From NCBI GenBank assembly GCA_017656295.1, contig JACDOC010000003.1, positions 124,001-188,000 of the forward strand: a stretch of DNA of 64,000 bases, written 5' to 3'. Below are positions 39,691 through 47,403 of the stretch, piece after piece (within the stretch, counting starts at the first letter, position 1; each line of letters begins with the position of its first letter). Source of the stretch: Bacillus sp. (in: firmicutes). Lineage in GTDB: Bacteria; Bacillota; Bacilli; Bacillales; JACDOC01. The position numbers and the translations under genes were made by a program. The notes beneath the pieces are model-generated. The model ran no database searches, was not told the DNA's origin, and was given only the letters and a program-made list of their open reading frames with translations.

Positions 39691-40125
39691 TTAATGGGTT
39701 ATATCTAGATAGTGGGTAAATTGCGCAGTCTGTACCGTCCCATCCTCAAACGTCACCTCCCATTGAAAACCATTTTTTATAGCCATTAGTTGAATTCGAT
39801 CCACGTTCTGAAGCGCTATTTCATGCCCTTGGCCATTTCGTCTTCTACGGATCATATTGCCATATGTTTCATATGTCACCTTATCTCCAAGAAGCTCAAA
39901 GGTAATTTGATTGCTGCCTAAAGTCCAATGTGAGCACTGCAGCCATTCCATTCGAAACTGGATAACAAACAACTCCCACTCTTGCCAACTCGATGAAGTA
40001 ACTTCATGCTTCCAACCTCCGACGATGGTAACAATTAATGGAAGAGAGGACAATATCAACAGGAAAATAGAAAAGGTAAAAAGCATCTCAACAAGCGTAA
40101 ATCCTCGATTATTTTGTGTTCGCAT
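39691..40125 (-). CDS. comGF: ComGF pseudopilin
   Basis: Minor pseudopilin. 144 residues from ATG 40123-40125 (GGAGAGGTG 5 nt upstream). Prepilin motif NRGFTLVEML at residues 6-15, then a hydrophobic helix and a soluble domain with MIRRRRNGQGHEIALQNV. Overlaps the end of comGE by 17 nt. Confidence 0.9.
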   Translation of the reverse strand: MRTQNNRGFTLVEMLFTFSIFLLILSSLPLIVTIVGGWKHEVTSSSWQEWELFVIQFRMEWLQCSHWTLGSNQITFELLGDKVTYETYGNMIRRRRNGQGHEIALQNVDRIQLMAIKNGFQWEVTFEDGTVQTAQFTHYLDITH

Positions 40126-40429
40126 CAACACACCTCTCCACTACATCCTCACCTTTAAAGGAATAACGTACACAACATGTAATCTCATCTTTCCAAAAAA
40201 CATTAAATGAGAATGGGTTAACATCCACTGTTCTTTCTGATCGGTCTCCAGTGTATACAAAACGTTCTATTTCCTCATACAATAGTCGGTATGCATGAAC
40301 CTCACCATAACTTTGATTTAATTGCTCCGAAAGTTGAATCAATAGAGGAAGGAGAGTGACAAGTATAACAAACGCGTTCATAGCTACAAGTCCTTCCGTC
40401 ATCATCGATCCTTTATTGCTTTTGAACAC
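40109..40429 (-). CDS. comGE: ComGE pseudopilin
   Basis: Minor pseudopilin. 106 residues from GTG 40427-40429 (AAAGGGGAG 5 nt upstream). Prepilin motif SNKGSMMTEGLVA near the N-terminus, then a hydrophobic helix. Short soluble part with several cysteines (CCVRYSF, VERC). Overlaps comGD by 17 nt. Confidence 0.85.
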   Translation of the reverse strand: MFKSNKGSMMTEGLVAMNAFVILVTLLPLLIQLSEQLNQSYGEVHAYRLLYEEIERFVYTGDRSERTVDVNPFSFNVFWKDEITCCVRYSFKGEDVVERCVDANTK

Positions 40430-40841
40430 GAAATCTCCCCTTTCCAATATAGGTCGTCAGTTTCCACACGGAATCTTGATAACGAAATGTCACCGTTCCG
40501 AAGCGACTTACATTTCCGTTCGGAAGAAAATCAATGGATGTTAACGAGCCATAATACATATCCATGTCGGGCGGTAAGGTTTGTTCTGTAAGAAGTTGAA
40601 AGGTGGTAGGAACACGTACTAGGTAACGGTCGTCAACATAACTATAAAGTACTTGAACTCGTTGTTGACGATTGATGGCGACGCTTTGTGCGTAATATAA
40701 ATCTCCTTTCAGTTGGGCAAAGGTCATGGAAGGAACGATTTGATGTTGAAGTTGGTTCAACAATGGAAGAGAAATAGCCAGAGAGACAAAAATAATAAGA
40801 AGTACGATTAACACCTCAGTGACCGTAAATCCTTTTTCCAT
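40413..40841 (-). CDS. comGD: ComGD pseudopilin
   Basis: Minor pseudopilin. 142 residues. Begins MEKGFTVTEVLIVLLI, with the prepilin cleavage site after the glycine at residue 4, then DLYYAQSVAINRQQRVQVLY typical of GspH-like pseudopilins. GAGGTG a few nt upstream of the ATG. Confidence 0.9.
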   Translation of the reverse strand: MEKGFTVTEVLIVLLIIFVSLAISLPLLNQLQHQIVPSMTFAQLKGDLYYAQSVAINRQQRVQVLYSYVDDRYLVRVPTTFQLLTEQTLPPDMDMYYGSLTSIDFLPNGNVSRFGTVTFRYQDSVWKLTTYIGKGRFRVQKQ

Positions 40842-40849
40842 ATGACACC

Positions 40850-41164
40850 TCACGCCGGATCAATCAAGGTGACTTTTCCATCGCTATCAATTTGAAGGTT
40901 GAACTCACTGTTCGGGCAACTCGTTTCGTTTTGTCGTAAATACCCTTCCTGCACAAGTTCAGATATATCATTTGGTAACCGATTATGATTAAGTCGAAAC
41001 GCTTCTACTTGGCTTTGGACCATTTGAACAAACGCCTTACATCCTTTACTATGAATTTCTTTACTATGAGAGGCGATATTAGGGATTGAAATAAACAGCA
41101 AAACCGAAATAACGAGTAGTACGATCATCATTTCTATTAAGGTAAATCCTTTTTCATTCTTCAT
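40850..41164 (-). CDS. comGC: ComGC major pseudopilin
   Basis: Main building block of the competence pseudopilus. 104 residues. KNEKGFTLIEMMIVLLVISVLLFI gives the prepilin motif and membrane helix within the first 28 residues. Two cysteines (GCKAF and TSCPN) fit the known intramolecular disulfide. ATG 41162-41164. Confidence 0.95.
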   Translation of the reverse strand: MKNEKGFTLIEMMIVLLVISVLLFISIPNIASHSKEIHSKGCKAFVQMVQSQVEAFRLNHNRLPNDISELVQEGYLRQNETSCPNSEFNLQIDSDGKVTLIDPA

Positions 41165-41177
41165 CCATATCACCCTT

Positions 41178-42254
41178 TCAAATGTTGTTGATCATATCAT
41201 ATAGCGGAAACATAACCGACAAATATAAGATGATTATCACCATGCCTATGAAGATAAATACAACGGGTTGAACCCACTGGATTAACTGTTTAATATATCG
41301 TTCCAGTTCTTCTAGACATTGGCGACTATAATAGTCCAACTCATATTCGAGCTTTCCGTTCCATTCTCCGTGCCGAATAATAATAGATAACTCTTTTTTA
41401 AAGTAAGGTAAATCCTCTACTATCGTTGAAAACTCCCTACCCTTCATTAATTGTTCGTGAAAATATGACGCCATTTCTTTGTAAAACGGTTTAAACGGTT
41501 GTTTTTCAAAAAGCCGAATGATGTCCATAATAGAAAAGCCACTAGCTAATAAAAAGCTAAGTTGACGAGAAAAAAAGTGGGTGTGGTAAAGAGTGAAGTA
41601 TGTTCGAACAATAGGTAGGCGACGATAAATCTCTACTTTTTGAAGCGGAGTTTGTGTTTTCCAATACGGAAGGAAGATGACAGCTAACCCAAGGATCAGC
41701 AGAGAGGCTATGAAAACAACGACAGGGCCGTCGTATAATAAAAACGAGAGGAAGGAGTTCAGAGAGGAAGTGGAATAGCTAAAGGAGCCATGTAAATATT
41801 CCAGTTGAGGGTACAAAAACCATCGCAAAATAACAAACAGTAATCCAACAAACATACATAACAAAATAGGGTATTGGAGCAGTCTTTTTAATTTTTGTTG
41901 CTCTTCATTCCTTTTTAGAAGCCATTGTCCTGCTTCTTTAAGTACATCAGCCATTTTTCCATGCTGTTCAGCAAAATAAATTAGGGTACAAACGGTAGGG
42001 TGACAACCAACTTCCTTTAAAACATCATGAAGGCGATCGCCATTTTTTAGTCGTTCAAACCCCACGCGAAGCGCTTTGTTTAATGGAGGCTGATCAATCG
42101 ATAAAAGCAAAAAGTCAATCGACTCGACCATGGTAAATCCTCGTTGTAACATTTCCCCTAAACGAACGAAAAACGTCCCTTGAGCAACTAAAGAAAAATT
42201 CGGTTTATTCTTCCTGAAACCAACGAGCATATTCGATATTGGAAATAAATCCAA
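41178..42254 (-). CDS. comGB: ComGB, competence pilus platform protein
   Basis: GspF-type membrane platform for the pseudopilus. About 358 residues. Two GspF-like repeats (LGEMLQRGFTMVESIDFLL and SFLLASGFSIMDIIRLFE) and three membrane helices, the last near the C-terminus. TTG at 42252-42254 lies 6 nt after AAAGGGGG. The start overlaps comGA by 50 nt, so it is coupled. Confidence 0.93.
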   Translation of the reverse strand: MDLFPISNMLVGFRKNKPNFSLVAQGTFFVRLGEMLQRGFTMVESIDFLLLSIDQPPLNKALRVGFERLKNGDRLHDVLKEVGCHPTVCTLIYFAEQHGKMADVLKEAGQWLLKRNEEQQKLKRLLQYPILLCMFVGLLFVILRWFLYPQLEYLHGSFSYSTSSLNSFLSFLLYDGPVVVFIASLLILGLAVIFLPYWKTQTPLQKVEIYRRLPIVRTYFTLYHTHFFSRQLSFLLASGFSIMDIIRLFEKQPFKPFYKEMASYFHEQLMKGREFSTIVEDLPYFKKELSIIIRHGEWNGKLEYELDYYSRQCLEELERYIKQLIQWVQPVVFIFIGMVIIILYLSVMFPLYDMINNI

Positions 42255-43278
42255 GAGCAACCCCCTTTCGTAAAAGATCTTTCAATAACGGATAGTGATA
42301 GGCTTTTCCTTCACCAGCTGCCTCTTTTAACACGCTTTGTAATGCTTTTCCAGTCAGTAATTCATATACAGGTGAGCGGACGTGGAATTTTTTTTTCGGA
42401 CAAGAGGGTTCATCAATCCCATGACAATAGGGACAGTTCAGTTTCACGAGACGTTGTGCGGATACTGCTAACAATGTTTGTTGAATTTCATTCCACTTTA
42501 CTCCAAATTCGAGCAGGCGGTAGATTGCTCCTTTAGCATCCTTTGTATGCATCGTCGTTAACACTAAATGACCTGTTAAAGCTGCACGGATGGCAATTTT
42601 TGCTGTTTCAGTATCTCGAATTTCTCCGACCATAATCACATCCGGATCGTGACGTAAAATCGCTTTTAAACCTGTTGCATACGTCACCCCAGCCTTTTCA
42701 TTAACTTGAACTTGGAGTGCATTTTCATTTTCTTTTTCAATAGGGTCTTCAAGTGTAATCACATGGCGGTGAAGCGATTGAGAACAGTAGTGAATTAAAT
42801 GATATAACGTTGTTGTTTTCCCACTACCTGTTGGTCCAGTAAAGATAATTAACCCATGTGCATGATGCATTAATGCGTACAACTTACGAGCTGATGATGG
42901 AAATAATGATAAGTGAAAGGTAGTTTGAGATGAACTGGATAAAAGAAGTCGAATGACAAGGCTCTCTTTCGAGGAGGAAGTTGGTAATGTAGAGAGTCGT
43001 AATGATAAATGAGTTGAATGGAGGTATACTTGATAGGCTCCGTTTTGTGGCTTTCTTTTTTCTCCGATGTCCATTCCACCCATGTATTTAAAATGGGCGA
43101 CGAGACGTTCTCCTTCATCCATCGAAAAGAATCTAGCAGGATAAAGTGTACCATGAATACGAAAATCGGCTACATACTTTTTTTGCTTCGGGGACAAATG
43201 GATATCGGACGCCCCTTGTTCCACAGCCTCTTTAATTAATTCATCGGCTACACGTTCAGTCGATGATATAATAAGCAC
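42205..43278 (-). CDS. comGA: ComGA, competence pilus assembly ATPase
   Basis: GspE/PilB-type ATPase for pseudopilus assembly. About 357 residues. N-terminal QGASDIHLSP, Walker A FTGPTGSGKTTTLYHL (about residues 145-160), Asp box VITLEDPIE, Walker B VIMVGEIRDTETA, His box LTTMHT, and a CPYC...C cysteine set. GTG start; the neighbouring GTG at 43279-43281 is equally possible because AAAGG is very close to both. First gene of comGA-GG. Confidence 0.95.
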   Translation of the reverse strand: MLIISSTERVADELIKEAVEQGASDIHLSPKQKKYVADFRIHGTLYPARFFSMDEGERLVAHFKYMGGMDIGEKRKPQNGAYQVYLHSTHLSLRLSTLPTSSSKESLVIRLLLSSSSQTTFHLSLFPSSARKLYALMHHAHGLIIFTGPTGSGKTTTLYHLIHYCSQSLHRHVITLEDPIEKENENALQVQVNEKAGVTYATGLKAILRHDPDVIMVGEIRDTETAKIAIRAALTGHLVLTTMHTKDAKGAIYRLLEFGVKWNEIQQTLLAVSAQRLVKLNCPYCHGIDEPSCPKKKFHVRSPVYELLTGKALQSVLKEAAGEGKAYHYPLLKDLLRKGVALGFISNIEYARWFQEE

Positions 43279-43332
43279 CACACCTTTCTTTATTCATCTA
43301 TTGGCCCTTTACCAACCCTTTTCTCGACATAC

Positions 43333-43361
43333 ATTTTATACCAATATACATCTACTGTCTA
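43333..43361 (-). promoter_or_regulatory. Candidate comG promoter
   Basis: Minus-strand TAGACA (43356-43361), a 17-nt spacer and TAAAAT (43333-43338), about 55 nt upstream of comGA. I could not see a clean pair of ComK boxes (AAAA-N5-TTTT) although the upstream DNA has A and T tracts. Confidence 0.5.
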
Positions 43362-43420
43362 CTTTTTTCTCACTTACTGAATAAAATTTTTCCATTGAGT
43401 CATATTAATATTATCATTAG

Positions 43421-43492
43421 TGGGCTATAGCCAAGCGGTAAGGCAACGGACTTTGACTCCGTGATGCGCTGGTTCGAATCCAGCTAGCCCAG
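43421..43492 (+). tRNA. trnQ: tRNA-Gln (anticodon TTG)
   Basis: A 72-nt cloverleaf: acceptor stem TGGGCTA with TAGCCCA, discriminator G43492, D arm, anticodon stem ACGGA/TCCGT with loop CTTTGAC (anticodon TTG at 43453-43455), and T arm with GGTTCGAATCC. No encoded CCA. A single tRNA gene between divergent comG and a regulator gene. Confidence 0.96.
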
Positions 43493-43503
43493 TTCAATAA
43501 ATT

Positions 43504-43546
43504 CGCCTCTTCTTTTTTAAACGAAGAAGAGGCGTGTTTATTTTTC
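43504..43546 (+). terminator. Terminator after tRNA-Gln
   Basis: A perfect 11-bp stem (43504-43514 with 43524-43534) followed by TGTTTATTTTTC, 11 nt after the tRNA end. Confidence 0.75.
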
Positions 43547-43678
43547 AATTCTAAAAGGTGTTCCATTTGATTTTGTGAACATTTTGAGAACTTTTAGCGA
43601 CAATGGACTTCCAACGTTTTCTCAAAGATGAAAACCGATTATAATGATGATATCATCCAATATTTGAGGTGTACACGG

Positions 43679-44383
43679 ATGGAACAGACGTTAAGAATAA
43701 CCCAAACGTTAGCCGATCCTACTCGCTATGCCATTTATGAATATCTATTAAAAACAAACAAAGTAGTATCTGTAGCCGAAATTGCTCAAGCCTTTAAGAT
43801 TCACCCAAATGTCGCCCGGTTGCATTTATCCAAGCTGGAGGATACGGGCGTCATCCAATCGATGGTGCAAAAAACCGGAAAAGGTGGTCGGCCTGGAAAA
43901 GTATATAAAAAAGTGGATGAACCGATTCAAATATCTTTTCCAAGAAGGGATTCCGCTTTATTGTTACAAATGGCACTTGATGCCTTATTATCACTCGACT
44001 CATCAACTATTTATAAGCACTTGATAGAAACAGGGAAAAAATTTGGAAAAAGTATGGTTGAAAATGAACGGAAGAAGCATACTATGAACGAAACGGAACT
44101 TCTGTTTTATCAAAAATTGGATATTATTCAGCAAGTATCAACGATGATTGGATCGGTACAACGTGTGGAAGAACATGATGATAAATGGATCATCGTATAT
44201 TCGATATACAATTGCCCCTATCACGAATCGGTAAAAGCGTATGGTGAAGCGATTTGTTTAATGCATACCGGCTTTTTAGAAGGGATGTTCCAAACGTTAT
44301 TTTCGAATGTAACGTTTCACCAACAACAGTCAATGGTTTCTGGCTGTTCCAACTGTATTTATCACGTAATCGTCACAAAGTAG
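43679..44383 (+). CDS. Winged-helix regulator with C-terminal cysteine cluster
   Basis: 234 residues from ATG 43679 (GAGGTG 7 nt upstream). N-terminal ArsR/DeoR-like winged helix (residues 1-75: LADPTRYAIYEYLL, AEIAQAFKIHPNVARLHLSKLEDTGV, then the GKGGRPGKVYK wing). C-terminal sensor-like domain with C179 (YNCPYH), C193 (ICLMH), C223 and C226 (CSNC). This overall plan resembles SufR-type iron-sulfur sensing repressors. The ligand is unknown. It lies upstream of yqgY. Possible targets cannot be read from the sequence. Confidence 0.75.
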   Translation: MEQTLRITQTLADPTRYAIYEYLLKTNKVVSVAEIAQAFKIHPNVARLHLSKLEDTGVIQSMVQKTGKGGRPGKVYKKVDEPIQISFPRRDSALLLQMALDALLSLDSSTIYKHLIETGKKFGKSMVENERKKHTMNETELLFYQKLDIIQQVSTMIGSVQRVEEHDDKWIIVYSIYNCPYHESVKAYGEAICLMHTGFLEGMFQTLFSNVTFHQQQSMVSGCSNCIYHVIVTK

Positions 44384-44396
44384 TCATGATCTTATA

Positions 44397-44426
44397 TTTA
44401 CATTTAATTCTCGTTTCCTTTATAAT
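44397..44426 (+). promoter_or_regulatory. Candidate promoter of yqgY
   Basis: TTTACA (44397-44402), 18-nt spacer, TATAAT (44421-44426), 38 nt upstream of the yqgY start codon. Confidence 0.5.
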
Positions 44427-44464
44427 ATTGAACTGTGGACTGTGGGTACAAAGGAGGGATACAT

Positions 44465-44707
44465 ATGGATCGCATGTACAGAGTGTTAGGTTTCTGGACG
44501 GGAATTTTTACGATTATGTTTTATCTTGGAGAAATGTATACAACGTCTCTTATTTTCTTAGGCCAAACAGGATTTTTCATTCTGTTAAGCTACTTAAAAT
44601 TATCTGAGCGCATGTACTTATATATCTTTGGCGCATACTTAACGATTTTCTTCGCAGGATTTACTTATTATACAACGTTCTTAATGACACCGGGAGCAGG
44701 TCATTAA
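44465..44707 (+). CDS. yqgY: YqgY, DUF2626 membrane protein
   Basis: 80 residues, almost wholly hydrophobic: three membrane helices (about 8-25, 27-45, 50-74). Begins DRMYRVLGFWTGIFTIMFYLG, typical of DUF2626. AAAGGAGG 7 nt upstream of the ATG. Role unknown. Confidence 0.88.
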   Translation: MDRMYRVLGFWTGIFTIMFYLGEMYTTSLIFLGQTGFFILLSYLKLSERMYLYIFGAYLTIFFAGFTYYTTFLMTPGAGH

Positions 44708-44723
44708 GAACATGGTTGATGGC

Positions 44724-44761
44724 AAAAAAGCTCTTGAAGGATGTACTTCAAGAGCTTTTTT
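44724..44761. terminator. Bidirectional terminator between yqgY and the methyltransferase gene
   Basis: A perfect 16-bp stem (44724-44739 with 44746-44761) with A6 and T6 arms, usable on both strands. The methyltransferase stop codon (44748-44750) lies inside the stem. Confidence 0.92.
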
Positions 44762-45809
44762 CTTTTCGCTGAACAAGCGCGCGAAAACTATCACTAAAGC
44801 CACCGTCACGAATTAAATACACAATAGATCGATTCCATTTTGCTTCAGGTGAAAACGGATCCGTTGCCGAGTGTTCAAGTAAATCATTTAAAATACCGTA
44901 CTGAAGTAAAAATTCTTTTTGCGATGTAAAATTTTCCACAAAGCAACCATGCTTCTTACCTTCTGTCATTAAACAGTCGAACCAAATAGAATACGTCATA
45001 TCGATTTCACCTATTTTCTGAAAGAGATTTTCGACGAGTTGGTGTTGATAAAATCCACGCACACTTTCTTTTTTCATACAAAGGCGTTCTTCCTCAGTAG
45101 TTCCGTAGTCAATGGTTAAAATCCATCCTTGTTTCATGTTCGTTATGAGCTTTATCCATGTATCGACCATTTTAATCGGAATTTCCCGACGCACACCTTC
45201 TGTTAACTTAACATTATACCGCTGTAAAAATTGCAGAATGTCCTTATTTGTTAACGGAAGATAGGTTTCCTTGAGTTGACCATCTTTTATAGTTATGGCA
45301 ACTTCCCACATCTTTCCCTCTTTCTGCTGAATGACATGAACTGGAAGTGCGTCTAACCATTCGTTAGAAAACACAATTCCTTCTATTTCAAAGACTTGAT
45401 TGAAATCAGAATAAAAAGTGACAGGATGTTTCTGAAGCTGTTGATGTTGTACGTAGCGGTGGTAAGGACTATGTTCGATGGAGATATATGTCAACTGTTC
45501 GTATAGAGATGGAAATTGGGATGCCATTTCGTTTAAAAAAGCACTAGCAAACGTTCCGTCCCCGCTTCCAATTTCATAAAATCGGATGGGGAGTTTTGAA
45601 TTGGTCCATTTTTCCACAGCAAATCGGACAATGGTTTTCGCAAACGCTCTAGAGACATATGGGGATGTTACAAAATCAAAACATTTTCCAAGTTTTGGTT
45701 TACTTTTCATATAATAACCGTATTCTTCATCATATAAAGCAAAAGATATAAAATGTTCATACGATACGGTTTTATCATAACGAAATAGCTTGTTTATGAT
45801 TTGGTTCAT
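44748..45809 (-). CDS. MidA/NDUFAF7-like SAM-dependent methyltransferase (DUF185)
   Basis: 353 residues. SAM motif FYEIGSGDGTFASAF (about residues 78-92), family features ALYDEEYGYYM at the N-terminus, and FSNEWLDALPVHVI. The mitochondrial relatives methylate an arginine of complex I; the bacterial target is unknown. Ribosome site AAAGGAG upstream. Its stop codon lies inside a terminator hairpin. Confidence 0.85.
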   Translation of the reverse strand: MNQIINKLFRYDKTVSYEHFISFALYDEEYGYYMKSKPKLGKCFDFVTSPYVSRAFAKTIVRFAVEKWTNSKLPIRFYEIGSGDGTFASAFLNEMASQFPSLYEQLTYISIEHSPYHRYVQHQQLQKHPVTFYSDFNQVFEIEGIVFSNEWLDALPVHVIQQKEGKMWEVAITIKDGQLKETYLPLTNKDILQFLQRYNVKLTEGVRREIPIKMVDTWIKLITNMKQGWILTIDYGTTEEERLCMKKESVRGFYQHQLVENLFQKIGEIDMTYSIWFDCLMTEGKKHGCFVENFTSQKEFLLQYGILNDLLEHSATDPFSPEAKWNRSIVYLIRDGGFSDSFRALVQRKEKSS

Positions 45810-45919
45810 TTTTTCTCTCCTTTAGTTATTAACATTGACATAGTGGAAACTTTGCTTTATTGTATAATTAGTAGCTTAACTTTATCCCCTCCCAGATTGA
45901 AAAGAACTAACATCCCCCG

Positions 45920-45954
45920 AAAAAACCCTTCTCAACAAGAGAAGGGTTTTTTCT
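45920..45954. terminator. Bidirectional terminator after yqgX
   Basis: A perfect 15-bp stem (45920-45934 with 45940-45954), AACAA loop, with A and T runs inside the arms. Terminates yqgX on the minus strand. Confidence 0.92.
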
Positions 45955-45992
45955 TTACCATATCGTATGATGAACCTATTTTTTATATTCCT

Positions 45993-46625
45993 TTAAAATC
46001 CGTGTATGAACGGATTGTGGTCCATCTCATCTTGGATGGTCGTTTCTACTCCATGACCAGGTAATACGACCGTTTCCTCAGGAAGTGTTAGTAACTTTTC
46101 GTGAATAGTTTCAAGCAGCTGTTTATGGTTTCCTCCTGGCAAGTCTGTCCTTCCGATACTTTGATAAAAAAGGACATCTCCAGCAAAAACAATCCCAGCC
46201 TCTTGGACAGTATACGACACACTTCCAGGCGAATGACCTGGCGTTTCTAATACTTCTAATGTAAATGGCCCAACAGTTAAAGTCTCTTCTTTTGTTAAAA
46301 TATAATCAGCTGGTTTGACACGAATAACGTTTTCCGGAAAGAAAAATTGGGAGCCATTTAGCGAAGGATCGAATAACCATTTAGCTTCTTTTTCATGGAC
46401 ATAAACAGGTATGGAAAAATAGTCTCGTAACGCATCTACCGCGCCGATATGATCAAAATGTGCATGAGTTAATAAAATAGCCAAAGGGGTTAACTCATTT
46501 TTCTTTAAATATTCAATTAGTTTTTCACCTTCTGCGCCAGGGTCAATGACTACACATTGATGATTGTTCTCTAAAAAATAGCAGTTCGTTTGTAACGCTC
46601 CTAATGGAATTCTTGTCCATTTCAT
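45993..46625 (-). CDS. yqgX: YqgX, metallo-beta-lactamase-fold hydrolase
   Basis: Glyoxalase II-like hydrolase. 210 residues from ATG 46623-46625 (GGAGG 9 nt upstream; the longer frame is not supported). Metal ligands in THAHFDHIG (about residue 58), ETPGHSPGSVSY, FAGDVLFYQSIGRTDLPGG and the terminal VLPGHGVETTI. In B. subtilis yqgX has been implicated as a hydroxyacylglutathione or bacillithiol-conjugate type hydrolase. Confidence 0.9.
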   Translation of the reverse strand: MKWTRIPLGALQTNCYFLENNHQCVVIDPGAEGEKLIEYLKKNELTPLAILLTHAHFDHIGAVDALRDYFSIPVYVHEKEAKWLFDPSLNGSQFFFPENVIRVKPADYILTKEETLTVGPFTLEVLETPGHSPGSVSYTVQEAGIVFAGDVLFYQSIGRTDLPGGNHKQLLETIHEKLLTLPEETVVLPGHGVETTIQDEMDHNPFIHGF

Positions 46626-46753
46626 CCTTATCATCCTCCTAACCATAGTGTACACGACATTTGCGGCAAAATCGAAGCACAATCGTTTCATAAAATACAC
46701 AGAAATGTACATCCTATGAATAACATCTTTCATGAAAGTGTCACTTTTATACC

Positions 46754-46782
46754 TCGACAAACGTAGAAAAAGGCATTACAAT
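46754..46782 (+). promoter_or_regulatory. Candidate promoter of yqgW
   Basis: TCGACA (46754-46759), 17-nt spacer, TACAAT (46777-46782), about 80 nt upstream of yqgW. Confidence 0.5.
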
Positions 46783-46863
46783 AAAAGCGAGTATTTATGT
46801 ACTTACATAAAACGTTGGTTTTAATGTTGAAGGCTCTCTAGATTGAAGAAAGGAGTAATACAA

Positions 46864-47037
46864 ATGGGTCTAGTCATTATTTTTGCATTAGTTAGTTTAC
46901 TAGCCGTATTTGCTACTATTAGTGCATTAAAAAACAAAAATGTTTTAGGCATTTTATTTGGATTAGCAACAGTTGGCGTATTTGGTTGGTTTACAATCAT
47001 GACCGTTCTTCACCACGGATATCCAGCTGCACACTAA
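46864..47037 (+). CDS. yqgW: YqgW, DUF2759 membrane protein
   Basis: 57 residues, two membrane helices (about 2-20 and 26-48), ending GYPAAH. ATG 46864 with AAAGGAG 8 nt upstream. Conserved in Bacillus; role unknown. Confidence 0.85.
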   Translation: MGLVIIFALVSLLAVFATISALKNKNVLGILFGLATVGVFGWFTIMTVLHHGYPAAH

Positions 47038-47042
47038 TATCG

Positions 47043-47079
47043 AAAAAAGGAGCTGATTTTTCCCACCAGCTCCTTTTTT
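47043..47079. terminator. Bidirectional terminator between yqgW and yqgV
   Basis: A perfect 13-bp stem (47043-47055 with 47067-47079) with A6 and T6 ends. Serves yqgW on plus and yqgV on minus. Confidence 0.92.
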
Positions 47080-47084
47080 TGTTC

Positions 47085-47402
47085 CTATTTTTCCTTTAAT
47101 TTAGCTCGAACCGATTCAAGTTTCTCCTCCATTTTTCTTTTTTTATCTCTCCGGTCATCGATTCGAATGTTTGTTGCCACCCGGTGAACTCCTTTTTGAA
47201 ACGGTGCTTCGTGAATCGCTTGAATGACTTCAAATAGATCTTTTAATTCCCCTTCAATAATCGTATTCATTGGAGTTAATTGGAAGCGAATTTTTCCTTC
47301 TTTTTCAAACGTGGTTAACAGGTCATGTAGTTCAGCTACATAAGAACTAATACTTGGAGAATTCGTTCCAATTGGAATTACTGTGACATCTGCGATGGCC
47401 AT
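47085..47402 (-). CDS. yqgV: YqgV, MTH1187-family thiamine-binding protein
   Basis: 105 residues, ferredoxin-like fold. Signature ADVTVIPIGTNSPSISSYVAELHDLL and TPMNTIIEGELKDLFEVIQAIHE. ATG at 47400-47402 is preferred (AAAGGG 9 nt upstream), right after the yqgU stop. Family members bind thiamine-like ligands. Confidence 0.88.
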   Translation of the reverse strand: MAIADVTVIPIGTNSPSISSYVAELHDLLTTFEKEGKIRFQLTPMNTIIEGELKDLFEVIQAIHEAPFQKGVHRVATNIRIDDRRDKKRKMEEKLESVRAKLKEK

Positions 47403-47403
47403 T

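Noticed and set aside
43282-43420. ComK boxes for comGA
   Set aside because: A and T tracts exist but I could not find two AAAA-N5-TTTT boxes at proper spacing, so only a basic promoter is reported.
45801-46064. 87-codon plus-strand open frame between the methyltransferase gene and yqgX
   Set aside because: Runs through a strong bidirectional terminator and into antisense yqgX.
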